Part shown: positions 49,625 through 57,769 of the stretch, in pieces
How the letters are laid out: each line of letters starts with the position of its first letter
Position numbering within the stretch: position 1 is the first letter of the stretch
DNA from: Sporocytophaga sp.
Lineage (GTDB): Bacteria > Bacteroidota > Bacteroidia > Cytophagales > Cytophagaceae
Reading direction: 5' to 3'
Assembly: GCA_024707265.1 (NCBI GenBank)
Contig: JANQAB010000004.1
Span: forward strand, 496,001-560,000
Length of the DNA stretch: 64,000 bases
Position numbers and translations under genes: made by a program
Notes under the pieces: model-generated
What the model was told of the DNA's origin: nothing
The model's database searches: none
What the model saw: the letters and a program-made list of their open reading frames with translations, nothing else

Positions 49625-51007
49625 CTACTTTCCGATACAGAACTTACTAAAAATATTTCCTAGTAAATCGTCTGTAGTTATTTCTCCTGTAATCTCTCCG
49701 AGATAAATCAAAGAGCTCCGTATGTCTTGAGCAAGCAATTCGCCAGAGATACCATCGTCCAGTGCTTCCAGAGCAGCTTTTAATGAGTCTCTGGACTTGA
49801 TAAGACTTTCGTAGTGACGAACATTGGTGACTATAACATTGCCGGTTTTAAAGTTGGCAAAGTTTACCATTTCCACAAGGTTAGACTTCAGTTCTTCAAT
49901 ACCCACCTTCATCGCAGCGGATATAAAGATGATGCCATCAAAGTTTCTGAATTCAACGATGTTCGACTTGTCCTTGTCAATCTTGTTACCTACTACTACA
50001 AGGGGAATATTATAACTCTTTAATTCAAGCAGGTTTTCTTTAAGTTCCTTTTCTGAAGTGGAATTAACATCAAACAAGTAAATGATGAGGCTGGCTTGCT
50101 TCATCTTTTGCTTGGTCCGCTCAATACCGATAGATTCGATCTTGTCTGAAGAATCCCTTAAACCAGCCGTATCAATAAAGCGAAAACGAATTCCTTCCAA
50201 TACCATTTCATCTTCTATAAAGTCACGGGTAGTACCTGGTATTTCAGAAACTATCGCTCGTTCTTCATTGAGCAATACGTTAAGCAGTGTCGATTTACCT
50301 GCATTGGGTTTGCCGGCAATCACGGTCGGTACACCGTTTTTAATCACATTACCTACATCAAAAGAACTGATCAGATGATCAATGACTCTTTTAATTTCAT
50401 AAATCAGGTTCTTTAATTGAGATCTGTCAGCGAACTCCACATCTTCTTCACTGAAGTCCAGCTCCAGCTCTATCAGAGATGCAAAGTTGATGAGTTGTTC
50501 TCTCAGTTTTTTTATTTCGAGGGAAAAACCACCTCTCATCTGATTCATTGCGGCCTGGTGAGCAGCTTCCGTTTCAGAATAAATAAGGTCTGCAATAGCT
50601 TCCGCCTGAGCCAGATCGAAACGACCGTTTAAAAAAGCTCTTTTGGTAAATTCACCAGGTTTGGCCAGCCTTACACCTTTTCTAATCAGAAGTTGAAGGA
50701 GTTGTTTTACAATATACTCTGAACCGTGGCAGGAGATTTCAATAACATCTTCCCTGGTAAAAGAGTTGGGCTCTTTAAAAAGAGAAACAACTACTTCATC
50801 TAAAATTTTTTCTCCATCTCGTATTGTTCCGAAATGAATGGTGTGAGATGCAGCAGTTGTTAAATCCTTACCTTTAAATATCTTTTGTGTTACAGGAATG
50901 GCATCTTTGCCGGATATCCTGATTACTGCAATCGCTCCTACACCTGAAGCGGTGGCAAGAGCGGCAATTGTGTCTTCGCTTTCTATGTTACTACTATGGG
51001 GTTCCAC
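49625..51007 (-). CDS. mnmE: tRNA modification GTPase MnmE
   Basis: A 460-residue MnmE (TrmE). The N-terminal tetrahydrofolate-binding domain starts SEDTIAALATASGVGAIAVI. The central GTPase domain has the G1 loop AGKPNAGKS, the G2/G3 region IPGTTRDFIED and DTAGLRDS, and G4 VGNKIDK. The C terminus is the hallmark FCIGK with its catalytic Cys. With MnmG it installs the carboxymethylaminomethyl group at U34 of certain tRNAs. The best start is a GTG at 51,007 giving EPHSSNIESEDT; no nearby ATG fits. Ten nt separate it from the upstream thioredoxin-like gene on the same strand, so they may be co-transcribed. Frame intact. Confidence 0.95.
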   Translation of the reverse strand: MEPHSSNIESEDTIAALATASGVGAIAVIRISGKDAIPVTQKIFKGKDLTTAASHTIHFGTIRDGEKILDEVVVSLFKEPNSFTREDVIEISCHGSEYIVKQLLQLLIRKGVRLAKPGEFTKRAFLNGRFDLAQAEAIADLIYSETEAAHQAAMNQMRGGFSLEIKKLREQLINFASLIELELDFSEEDVEFADRSQLKNLIYEIKRVIDHLISSFDVGNVIKNGVPTVIAGKPNAGKSTLLNVLLNEERAIVSEIPGTTRDFIEDEMVLEGIRFRFIDTAGLRDSSDKIESIGIERTKQKMKQASLIIYLFDVNSTSEKELKENLLELKSYNIPLVVVGNKIDKDKSNIVEFRNFDGIIFISAAMKVGIEELKSNLVEMVNFANFKTGNVIVTNVRHYESLIKSRDSLKAALEALDDGISGELLAQDIRSSLIYLGEITGEITTDDLLGNIFSKFCIGK

Positions 51008-51017
51008 TTATATGGGG

Positions 51018-51572
51018 TTAATTGGCATCCGGACTGTAAGACTGCTGAAATTGCTCCCAGGTTTTTGTCTTATAGTGTTCCTCTCCGTAATAATGTAAAA
51101 TTTTATCCAAAATATCAACATCCAAATAACCCGGAACAGGGGAAAGGAGGTTTTCATTGCTGTCCAGATACACTGTAGTAGGGTAACCGGTTGCATTAAA
51201 GATAGTTCTGGCAAGGTCTCTTTCTGAAATATCTTTTCCTTTGTATTTAATCATTTTGCCACTTTCTGCATTCAGTTTTACGGCATAATATTTTTTATTC
51301 AGATAACCGGCAATTTTCGGATCGCTCAATGTGGCTTTATCCATCTTTTTGCACCATCCGCACCAGTCAGTATAAACATCTATAAATATTTTCCTTGGCT
51401 TTTTAGCATTCAGTTTAATTGCCTCATCGTAACTTAACCATTTAACTTCCTCATTTTTATTGAGATGATCCACTGAAATGGTACCTGCATTATTGCTTGA
51501 TTTATCAAGAATAGTGAATCCGGTAAGGAATGTACTGATGGAAAGTGCAGAAATTATTAATACTTTTTTCAT
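51018..51572 (-). CDS. Exported thioredoxin-fold protein
   Basis: A 184-residue protein with an N-terminal signal (LIISALSISTFLTGF). The thioredoxin-fold (Thioredoxin_7/DUF255-like) domain contains the redox motif WCGWCKKMD in FIDVYTDWCGWC and the cis-Pro loop NATGYPTTVYLD. The likely site of action is the periplasm, in disulfide reduction or exchange. The partner is unknown. It sits immediately upstream of mnmE, but a functional link is not expected. Frame intact; the first ATG (MKKVLIIS) is the natural start. Confidence 0.87.
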   Translation of the reverse strand: MKKVLIISALSISTFLTGFTILDKSSNNAGTISVDHLNKNEEVKWLSYDEAIKLNAKKPRKIFIDVYTDWCGWCKKMDKATLSDPKIAGYLNKKYYAVKLNAESGKMIKYKGKDISERDLARTIFNATGYPTTVYLDSNENLLSPVPGYLDVDILDKILHYYGEEHYKTKTWEQFQQSYSPDAN

Positions 51573-51651
51573 TTAGATATATTTAGAAAAAACTCTTTAG
51601 GTAACCGTAATTTAAGGATTTTAGTTTTGTTAATCCTGTTCTACACGATTA

Positions 51652-52572
51652 TTACTGGGTTTTATAAGAAATTCCCGCTTTGTTTTCCTCAATGATCATT
51701 CCAGTTTTGTCTGTCTGTGATTTTTTTCTGAAAAGTCCATACTTTGGTGAAAATATAAAGACAAGCGCGAATATGACACCTGTCATAGTAGCCATTGCAC
51801 CAGCAATAGAGCCATCAATTTGAGAGGCAAGAACATAACCCGAAACTGCACTTAAAATTCCGAATATTGCTGCCAAAACAAGCATCAATCCGAACCGATC
51901 TGTAAGAAGGTAAGCAGTGGCTGCCGGAACAATCAAAAAAGCTACCACAAGTATAGCTCCCACAGATTCAAAGCTGGCTACCGTTGCCAGGGAAACCATG
52001 CTCATAAGGACATAGTGCCAGAAAGCTGTGCTATAACCAATGGCTGCTGCATAGGACGGATCAAAAGTCGTCACCAGCAGTTCTTTATAAGATGTTAAAA
52101 TTGTAATCAATACCAGGATAAGTATGCTTCCCATGATCCAGATGGCCTGAGGACCAAGGTTTAAGCCGGCATCTGTTATCCATAGATCCAGTGGTACATA
52201 GGCTATTTCCCCATATAATACACATTCCTGGTCAATATCAACTTTATTGGCAAAAACAGAAATCAGAATTACGCCCAGAGCAAACAGCCATGTAAACGTT
52301 ACACCAATAGAGGCATCCTCTTGTAGCCTGGCTTTTTTATGAAGGAATTCTATAAGGAAGGTTGTAAGAATGCCAAGGAAACCTGCACCAATTAGCATTG
52401 GAATGGTCTGTCTGGATCCGGAAATCAGGAATGCCAATACAATACCAGGAAGTACCGCATGCGAAATGGCATCACCAACCATGGCCATTCTTCTTAATAT
52501 CAGGTAGCAACCTAAGAGGCTACATGTTACTGCCACTAAGGCTCCTGTAAGTATAATCCAAAATGAAGACAT
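51652..52572 (-). CDS. troD: Metal ABC transporter permease (TroD/ZnuB-like)
   Basis: A 306-residue ABC-3 family permease with about eight to nine transmembrane segments. It shows the family's MVGDAISHAVLPGIVLAF early region and SVGAILVVAFLIVPAATAYL in the later half. It is the last gene of a five-gene minus-strand operon (regulator, binding protein, ATPase, two permeases). It pairs with the second permease to form the channel for Zn2+ or Mn2+. The cytoplasmic tail after FSPKYGLFRKK is short, unlike that of its partner. The tro naming follows the TroA-type binding protein and is provisional. Frame intact. Confidence 0.88.
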   Translation of the reverse strand: MSSFWIILTGALVAVTCSLLGCYLILRRMAMVGDAISHAVLPGIVLAFLISGSRQTIPMLIGAGFLGILTTFLIEFLHKKARLQEDASIGVTFTWLFALGVILISVFANKVDIDQECVLYGEIAYVPLDLWITDAGLNLGPQAIWIMGSILILVLITILTSYKELLVTTFDPSYAAAIGYSTAFWHYVLMSMVSLATVASFESVGAILVVAFLIVPAATAYLLTDRFGLMLVLAAIFGILSAVSGYVLASQIDGSIAGAMATMTGVIFALVFIFSPKYGLFRKKSQTDKTGMIIEENKAGISYKTQ

Positions 52573-52625
52573 GTTTTCTTCTACTTGATTTTTTCTTTAA
52601 TATAACTTCAGTCATTCCTCTCCAC

Positions 52626-53918
52626 TTAAAAATCTTTATAAGGAATTTTGGTATCATGAGGATCCACTTTAGGATACTGCAACTGTTCCAGAATTTTAGA
52701 TTCCAGTTCCGGAGTGATGATGTGTTCAATAGTTTCAGCATCATCATGAACATGATCAGGGGCAAGCTGAAGATATTGTGTCAGGTACAATTCCCAGAGT
52801 CTGTGTAATCTTGCTACTCTTTGACCTTTTGCTTTTCCAGCTTCTGTAAATTTCCAATGATCCTTAGTTTTAGCAAGAAAGCCCTGCTCAGTTAACCTGG
52901 CAAGTCCCTTTTTCAGATGATCCCTTCGCATCGATCTCCTCTCAAGCAAGGAATTGATGGATCTTTCTGTAAAGAAGTCCTGATCTTTTTCACCCAGCTG
53001 AAAGAAAAGCTTCAGAATATTTTCGTCTGTAATTTGTTTCTGGTTCTTTACCTGCTTGCGTAATCTTGCAAAAACGCCTTTAACCGGAGCGAAGGTAAAG
53101 GATATAATGGCAATCATGGAAATTACCATGACGATCCAGGGGCCTGTTGGCATAGAAGGAGCAAGGTAAGAGATATATGCCCCGAAAATCCCGGAAAAAG
53201 CACCCATCGTCGCTGCCACCAGCATCATGATAGTAAGGTTATGGGTCCAATACCTTGCTGCAGCGGCAGGTGTAATAAGCATAGCAGCCATTAAAACCAC
53301 TCCAACCGCCTGAATGCCGGTAACAACAGCCAGGACGGTAATGGAGGTGAGTATAAATTCCAGCATCTTTACAGGTAATCCTATTGCTTCTGCAAAATTT
53401 CTGTCAAACGAAATGAGGGTAAATTCTTTAAAAAAGAAAAATACGCCTATTAGTAGTATGACACCCACAAGTCCGAAACTATAAAGATCCTCCGGGAGAA
53501 TAGAAGCTGCTTTTCCAAATAAAAAGCTGTCTAGTCCACTTTGGTTGGCGTTTCCACTATGCTGAATAGCTGTCAGCAATAAAATACCGATTCCGAAAAA
53601 AACAGAAAGGACTATTCCAATAGCACTATCTTCTTTAAGTTTGGTTTTAGACGTGATAAATTCTACCAGAAAAATGCTGAGTCCACCGGTAATAAAAGCA
53701 CCTATTAGTAGTACAAATGGATTTTTCTCTCCTGTTAATAAAAAAGAGAGGCAAACTCCCGGCAATACAGCATGTGCCACAGCATCACCAATCAAAGCTC
53801 TTTTTCTCAGAAAGGTAAAACATCCCACTACTGCAGAGCAGACGGTCATCAATATCGACCCTGCTACGACATATCTTATATTCGGATCAGTAAATGAGAA
53901 GAATTCAAAGAATTTCAT
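52626..53918 (-). CDS. troC: Metal ABC transporter permease fused to a DtxR-like metalloregulator domain
   Basis: A 430-residue protein. Residues 1 to about 285 form an ABC-3 permease (LIGDAVAHAVLPGVCLSFL, GIQAVGVVLMAAMLITPAAA). After a basic linker (FARLRKQVKNQKQ) comes a DtxR-family cytoplasmic domain: a winged-helix segment (LLERRSMRRDHLKKGLARL, FTEAGKAKGQRVARLHRL) and a metal-binding dimerisation helix (HVHDDAETIEHIITPELE, KVDPHDTKIP). The last part parallels the HVHE and DPHG regions of MntR/DtxR. The fusion suggests direct sensing of cytosolic metal by the transporter. The operon also encodes a free DtxR-type repressor (55,847). Frame intact; the start is the ATG at 53,918. Confidence 0.88.
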   Translation of the reverse strand: MKFFEFFSFTDPNIRYVVAGSILMTVCSAVVGCFTFLRKRALIGDAVAHAVLPGVCLSFLLTGEKNPFVLLIGAFITGGLSIFLVEFITSKTKLKEDSAIGIVLSVFFGIGILLLTAIQHSGNANQSGLDSFLFGKAASILPEDLYSFGLVGVILLIGVFFFFKEFTLISFDRNFAEAIGLPVKMLEFILTSITVLAVVTGIQAVGVVLMAAMLITPAAAARYWTHNLTIMMLVAATMGAFSGIFGAYISYLAPSMPTGPWIVMVISMIAIISFTFAPVKGVFARLRKQVKNQKQITDENILKLFFQLGEKDQDFFTERSINSLLERRSMRRDHLKKGLARLTEQGFLAKTKDHWKFTEAGKAKGQRVARLHRLWELYLTQYLQLAPDHVHDDAETIEHIITPELESKILEQLQYPKVDPHDTKIPYKDF

Positions 53919-53926
53919 ATGTTATG

Positions 53927-54115
53927 AAGCTTAAAGTTGAAAGCTTAAAGCTTAAAGTCATTTAGTTTAATAATATTAATTTAAAGCCATCTTGTAAAAT
54001 GTTATAAAGAAGCTAGATTCATTTCTATAATTTGCATATCCTATTGTTGCTATTTTCATGTGTAAACACTTTTAACCTTCAACCTTCAACTTTTTACTTT
54101 CCGCTTTAAGCTTTA
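53927..54115. repeat. Two heptanucleotide tandem repeats in inverted orientation
   Basis: The left block (53,927-53,957) is a 7-nt tandem: AAGCTTA, AAGTTGA, AAGCTTA, AAGCTTA, AAG. The right block (54,074-54,115) reads AACCTTC, AACCTTC, AACTTTT, TACTTTC, CGCTTTA, AGCTTTA, i.e. the same kind of repeat on the other strand, and its last units overlap the final codons of the ATPase gene. About 115 nt of unremarkable sequence lies between. Seven-nt periodicity on both sides with opposite polarity would let the flanks form a long imperfect stem. Confidence 0.6.
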
Positions 54116-54900
54116 TCCTCTCGCGAAGGAAATTGCTGTTTCTCCAGCAAATCGCCGACTTTGGCAAGTACAGTCAGCTTTCCACCATAGGTTTCCTGGA
54201 GAAGGTCCTGTGTGAATACTTTTTCAGTAGGACCGGAAGCAACCAAACGCATGTTTAATAATAAAACCCAGTTAAAATAAGTGACTGCAGACTGCAGGTC
54301 ATGATGAACAACTACTACAGTTTTGCCTGAAATTGTCATGTTTCTTAGAATCTCAATGATCGCAGCTTCCGTTGCAGCATCAACACCCGCAAAAGGCTCG
54401 TCCATAAAGTAGATGTCTGCATCCTGAGCCAGAGCTCTGGCAAGAAATACCCTTTGTTGCTGGCCTCCTGAAAGTTGAGAAATCTGTCTGTTGGCAAAAT
54501 TTTCAAGACCTACTTTTCTCAGACACTCCATTGCCACTTCTTTATCCGCTTTCCTTGCCCTCTTAAATAACCCGATCTGACTATACCTTCCCATTAATAC
54601 CACATCCAATGCTGAAGCAGGGAAGTCCCAGTCAACAGACTCTCTTTGTGGTACATAACTTACTTTTTGTCTCACTTCATCCAAATCTTTACCAAATAAC
54701 TTCACAAAACCACTGCTAAGTGGAATCAGTCCCATAATGGCTTTGATTAATGTAGATTTACCAGCTCCGTTAGGACCAATGATACCGGTAAGGGAACCGG
54801 GAGGTAGGGTTAAGTCTACTCCCCATAAAACCGGTTTCCTGTGATATGCCACTGTGAGATCGTGGACTTCTAATATTGGATTTGGAACCTGAATAATCAT
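54106..54900 (-). CDS. troB: Metal ABC transporter ATP-binding protein
   Basis: A 264-residue ABC ATPase. Walker A is GPNGAGKST, the Q-loop region is VSYVPQRESVDWDFP, the signature is LSGGQQQR, Walker B is DIYFMDEPFAG, and the switch His lies in VVVVHHDLQS. VDWDFP is characteristic of Mn/Zn-type metal importers (the MntA/TroB/ZnuC group). The 3' end is embedded in a heptanucleotide repeat. It follows the binding-protein gene by 20 nt on the minus strand and energises the two permeases below it. Frame intact. Confidence 0.92.
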   Translation of the reverse strand: MIIQVPNPILEVHDLTVAYHRKPVLWGVDLTLPPGSLTGIIGPNGAGKSTLIKAIMGLIPLSSGFVKLFGKDLDEVRQKVSYVPQRESVDWDFPASALDVVLMGRYSQIGLFKRARKADKEVAMECLRKVGLENFANRQISQLSGGQQQRVFLARALAQDADIYFMDEPFAGVDAATEAAIIEILRNMTISGKTVVVVHHDLQSAVTYFNWVLLLNMRLVASGPTEKVFTQDLLQETYGGKLTVLAKVGDLLEKQQFPSREDKA

Positions 54901-54920
54901 AAAGTTCTGATATTTTAGTT

Positions 54921-55850
54921 TTACTTAAGGGCAGAAGTGATTTTTTGTACATTGCTGGTAACCATTCCGATATAGGTGCCCTCAAACGTTCCCTGAGCTC
55001 CCATTGCATCACTATATAAGGTGCCACCAATGGTTATTTCGTGTCCTTTTTCTTTTACACCTTTTACTACTGCTTCAATCGCTTTTGGAGACACGGAAGA
55101 CTCTACAAAAGCAGCTTTAATTTTTCTGGAAACAATAAAATTTACTAGCCCGGTTATATCATTCAAACCAAAATCAGATGAGGTAGAAATGCCTTGAAGA
55201 CCCTTTACCTCGATAGAATAAGCTTTACCGAAATACCCGAAAGCATCATGTGCCGTAATCAAAACCCGTCTTTCCTGAGGTATAGACTGAATTTCCTTTT
55301 TTACCCACTGATCAAGCGAGTCAAGTTGTTTGATATACTTTGCCGCATTACGCTCGTAGTAATCTTTTTTCGAAGGATTGACCTTAACAAGGTTATTATA
55401 AATCTCAGCTACAGCCTTTGTCCAGAGATGTACATCAAACCAGATATGTGGGTCAAATGCATCGGCAAATTGAGGAGCGGTCATTAAAAGGTTATGGGGA
55501 ATGCCATTGGAAACCGGAATTACAGGTTTACTTTTGGCAAGTTTTTCCAGAATTTCTGCCATTTTTCCTTCCAGGTGCAAACCATTATAAAAGATAATAT
55601 CAGCTTCAGAAAGCCTCTCAAGATCTCCATGTGTCGCCTTATAAAGATGTGGATCCACACCTGGTCCCATGAGCGCAACAACGTCTGCAGAAGTGTCAGC
55701 AATGTTTTTTACTGCATCTGCAATCATGCCTGTAGTTGTTACAATTAATAAGTCTTTCTTCTTTTTTGTGGCTTTTTCAGAACATGAAAAAATGGATCCT
55801 GAAAAGACTATGAATAATATTGGGTATAGAATGTGATTGTACTTTTTCAT
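54921..55850 (-). CDS. troA: TroA-like metal-binding lipoprotein
   Basis: A 309-residue cluster A-I solute-binding protein. The signal peptide ends in a lipobox, SIFSC (Cys23). Putative metal ligands are H68 (GVDPHLYKA), H135 (FDPHIWFDV), H201 (ITAHDAFGYF) and D281 (YSDAMG). The third ligand is His, as in TroA and ZnuA, rather than the Glu of strictly manganese-type PsaA/MntC proteins, which favours zinc or mixed Zn/Mn binding. The stretch AHDAFGYF and VKGLQGISTSSDFG match TroA closely. It begins 4 nt inside the end of the regulator gene (ATGA), so it is co-translated with it. It delivers metal to the TroB/C/D transporter. Confidence 0.9.
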   Translation of the reverse strand: MKKYNHILYPILFIVFSGSIFSCSEKATKKKKDLLIVTTTGMIADAVKNIADTSADVVALMGPGVDPHLYKATHGDLERLSEADIIFYNGLHLEGKMAEILEKLAKSKPVIPVSNGIPHNLLMTAPQFADAFDPHIWFDVHLWTKAVAEIYNNLVKVNPSKKDYYERNAAKYIKQLDSLDQWVKKEIQSIPQERRVLITAHDAFGYFGKAYSIEVKGLQGISTSSDFGLNDITGLVNFIVSRKIKAAFVESSVSPKAIEAVVKGVKEKGHEITIGGTLYSDAMGAQGTFEGTYIGMVTSNVQKITSALK

Positions 55851-56509
55851 GATTCTGCGATGAGAATGTTTTTGGCTACTTCGTTTGAGACAAGTATCGT
55901 TTTTTTATTATCAATCAGGATTTCAAGAGAACCGTCAAATTCAATTTTGTCCATCACCTTAATTTTTGCCCCGATATATATTCCTGCCTTATCAAGGTAT
56001 TGAAGAAATAAAGGGGAGGTCTCTTTCAATCCTATTACTTTTCCCTGGTTATGTAATTCCGTTTCTGATAAAGGAGTATGCTTTTTGGCTTTCATTTCTC
56101 CCCGTTCATTAGGAATCGGATCCCCATGAGGATCAAAAGGAGGGAAACCTAAGAATTCATCCAGCCTCTCTATGAGTAAGTTAGATTGTATGTGTTCAAG
56201 TTGTTCTGCAATTTCATGTACTTCATCCCAGTTAAAATTTAACTTCTCTACCAGAAAAACTTCCCAAAGCCTGTGTTTCCTTATTATCTGCAGGGCAATT
56301 TTTTTCCCGCTGGGAGTTAAAGAAACGCCTTGATACTTAATGTAGTTAATCACTTCTTTCTGTGAAAGTTTTTTGAGCATATCACTGACTGATGCTGGCT
56401 TGGTATTTAAAGCATCAGAAATGGCATTGGTGGAAACGTCTATTTTGCCATCCTCAGAAAGGTGGTAAATCGCTTTAAGGTAGTTTTCTTCTGTATAACT
56501 CAGCAGCAT
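55847..56509 (-). CDS. troR: DtxR/MntR-family metal-dependent repressor
   Basis: A 220-residue iron/manganese-type repressor. The N-terminal winged helix (YTEENYLKAIYHLSED, TKPASVSDMLKKLSQK) is followed by the dimerisation and metal domain (LRHRLWEVFLVE-like KHRLWEVFLVEKLNF, HEIAEQLEHIQS, FPPFDPHGDPIP). The C-terminal FeoA/SH3-like domain contains LQYLDKAGIYIGAKIKV. It is the first gene of the tro-like operon. Two palindromes at 56,544-56,571, just upstream of a candidate -7 element, suggest autoregulation. The ATG at 56,509 is preceded by a leader of about 14-20 nt if that promoter is right. Frame intact. Confidence 0.9.
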   Translation of the reverse strand: MLLSYTEENYLKAIYHLSEDGKIDVSTNAISDALNTKPASVSDMLKKLSQKEVINYIKYQGVSLTPSGKKIALQIIRKHRLWEVFLVEKLNFNWDEVHEIAEQLEHIQSNLLIERLDEFLGFPPFDPHGDPIPNERGEMKAKKHTPLSETELHNQGKVIGLKETSPLFLQYLDKAGIYIGAKIKVMDKIEFDGSLEILIDNKKTILVSNEVAKNILIAES

Positions 56510-56529
56510 GATTCAGCCTAATTGTATTA

Positions 56530-56571
56530 CAAATATATAACAATTTAGGTTTGTCTAAAAAAAAATTTAGA
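56530..56571 (-). promoter_or_regulatory. Candidate metal-regulated promoter and operator of the tro-like operon
   Basis: On the minus strand TATATTTG (plus coordinates 56,530-56,537) matches the Bacteroidota -7 consensus TAnnTTTG, about 20 nt before the repressor ATG. Immediately upstream lie two overlapping palindromes: 56,544-56,559 (TTTAGGTTTGTCTAAA) and 56,554-56,571 (TCTAAA, six A, TTTAGA). The first resembles DtxR/MntR boxes, which contain TTAGG with inverted symmetry. A repressor bound here would cover the -33 region. The -33 element itself is not clear. Confidence 0.5.
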
Positions 56572-56592
56572 TATATTTTATTGTGTTGGTTT

Positions 56593-57726
56593 TTAGTTGT
56601 TTAATTTGGATTTGACAATCTCTAGCAGTTTAATTTCTTCAGAATCCCAGGTGATATGTTCCGGTTTTGAGGTATAAAAAATGTGTTGGCTTAATTTTTC
56701 AAGAAGTTCTTCAGGTTTAGTGGTGTCGAAATCAAAAGTGATGGATGCATTGTATGGGGTTGTAATTGAAGCCCAAATAGGATTAGGGGGGATGATCATG
56801 GGAAGATACAATGATAAGTATTCGTATAATTTGGTTGGAATACAATTTTCAGTGCTTTTATTGGGACGGTAGCTCAGAATTCCTATATCAGAATTATGAA
56901 TTTCATTTAGTATTTCCGAATGGTCAACTGGTGAATCTCCTCCTATAAGTCTGATAAACGGATCGTTTTTAATTTCTGATTTTAATTTGTTAAGTATTTC
57001 TTTTTTAGGTGAATATCCTATTATTGTTAAAGTGATATTTGAATTTAAATTATGAAGTTTTTTTATAAGTTCTATCGTCTTAAAGATTCCATAAACCTCA
57101 GCAATTGTTCCGGAATATAAAAAACGAATGCTGTTCTTAGGATTAATCATTAATTCTTGTTTGAAGACAGGTGTGATTCCCTCATTTTTAAATTTATTCT
57201 CAATAATGCAGCTTTTGTTTCTGGAAAATGAAAACTCTGATTCGTAATTTCTTTCTGCAAGTAAATAAAAATCTACAAATGGTCTTGTCAGTATTTCAAC
57301 AAGTCGAACCCCACTGGCAATTATATTTCGGAGGAAAGGAGGAAAAGTCGGAGTAAAGCGAATATTCCGATAATAGTTTTCCTGAACATCATAGATCAAA
57401 ACTGCTCTGAATAACAATTTGTATAGAATGCTAACTGTCAGAATTTCATGGGTGGTAACGATCAGTATTTGAGGTCTTACTTTAAGTAAAAGTCTGAATA
57501 ATTTAAACTGAGCACCGATTCTGGATATATGTAATCTGGATTCTGAAAATAAGGTGTGAAGGTAAATATGATGCTCTGTCTTTGAATTTTTTGTAGGAGA
57601 AAATCCGGCTATATGAATTTCCACATCATTGAGTTTAAGCAATGATTTTGCAAATTTTTCGTACATTCGGGTCTCATTTACCGGTTTGAGCACCGAGGCC
57701 AGAAGTATTTTGGCTGTTTTACTCAT
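56593..57726 (-). CDS. Glycosyltransferase-like protein (GT-B fold, family 4 type)
   Basis: A 377-residue protein with GT-B architecture. The N-terminal domain has a family-like start (KILLASVLKPVNETRMYEKF) and IYDVQENYYRN. The C-terminal nucleotide-sugar domain has IRFLYSGTIAEVYGIFKTIE, LTIIGYSPKKE and the EX7E-like region GILSYRPNKSTENCIPTKLYEY. These are typical of glycosyltransferase group 1 (GT4) enzymes of surface polysaccharide synthesis. I choose the ATG at 57,726 (MSKTAK) over the upstream GTG. It stands alone, divergent from dapD with a 43-nt gap, so the two share a promoter region. Donor and acceptor are unknown. Frame intact. Confidence 0.78.
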   Translation of the reverse strand: MSKTAKILLASVLKPVNETRMYEKFAKSLLKLNDVEIHIAGFSPTKNSKTEHHIYLHTLFSESRLHISRIGAQFKLFRLLLKVRPQILIVTTHEILTVSILYKLLFRAVLIYDVQENYYRNIRFTPTFPPFLRNIIASGVRLVEILTRPFVDFYLLAERNYESEFSFSRNKSCIIENKFKNEGITPVFKQELMINPKNSIRFLYSGTIAEVYGIFKTIELIKKLHNLNSNITLTIIGYSPKKEILNKLKSEIKNDPFIRLIGGDSPVDHSEILNEIHNSDIGILSYRPNKSTENCIPTKLYEYLSLYLPMIIPPNPIWASITTPYNASITFDFDTTKPEELLEKLSQHIFYTSKPEHITWDSEEIKLLEIVKSKLNN

Positions 57727-57769
57727 TGACACTAAAATTAATACTTTTATATTTTAATACATTTTATAA

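Noticed and set aside
53927-54115. CRISPR-like array
   Set aside because: Repeat units are 7 nt and contiguous, without spacers or cas genes.
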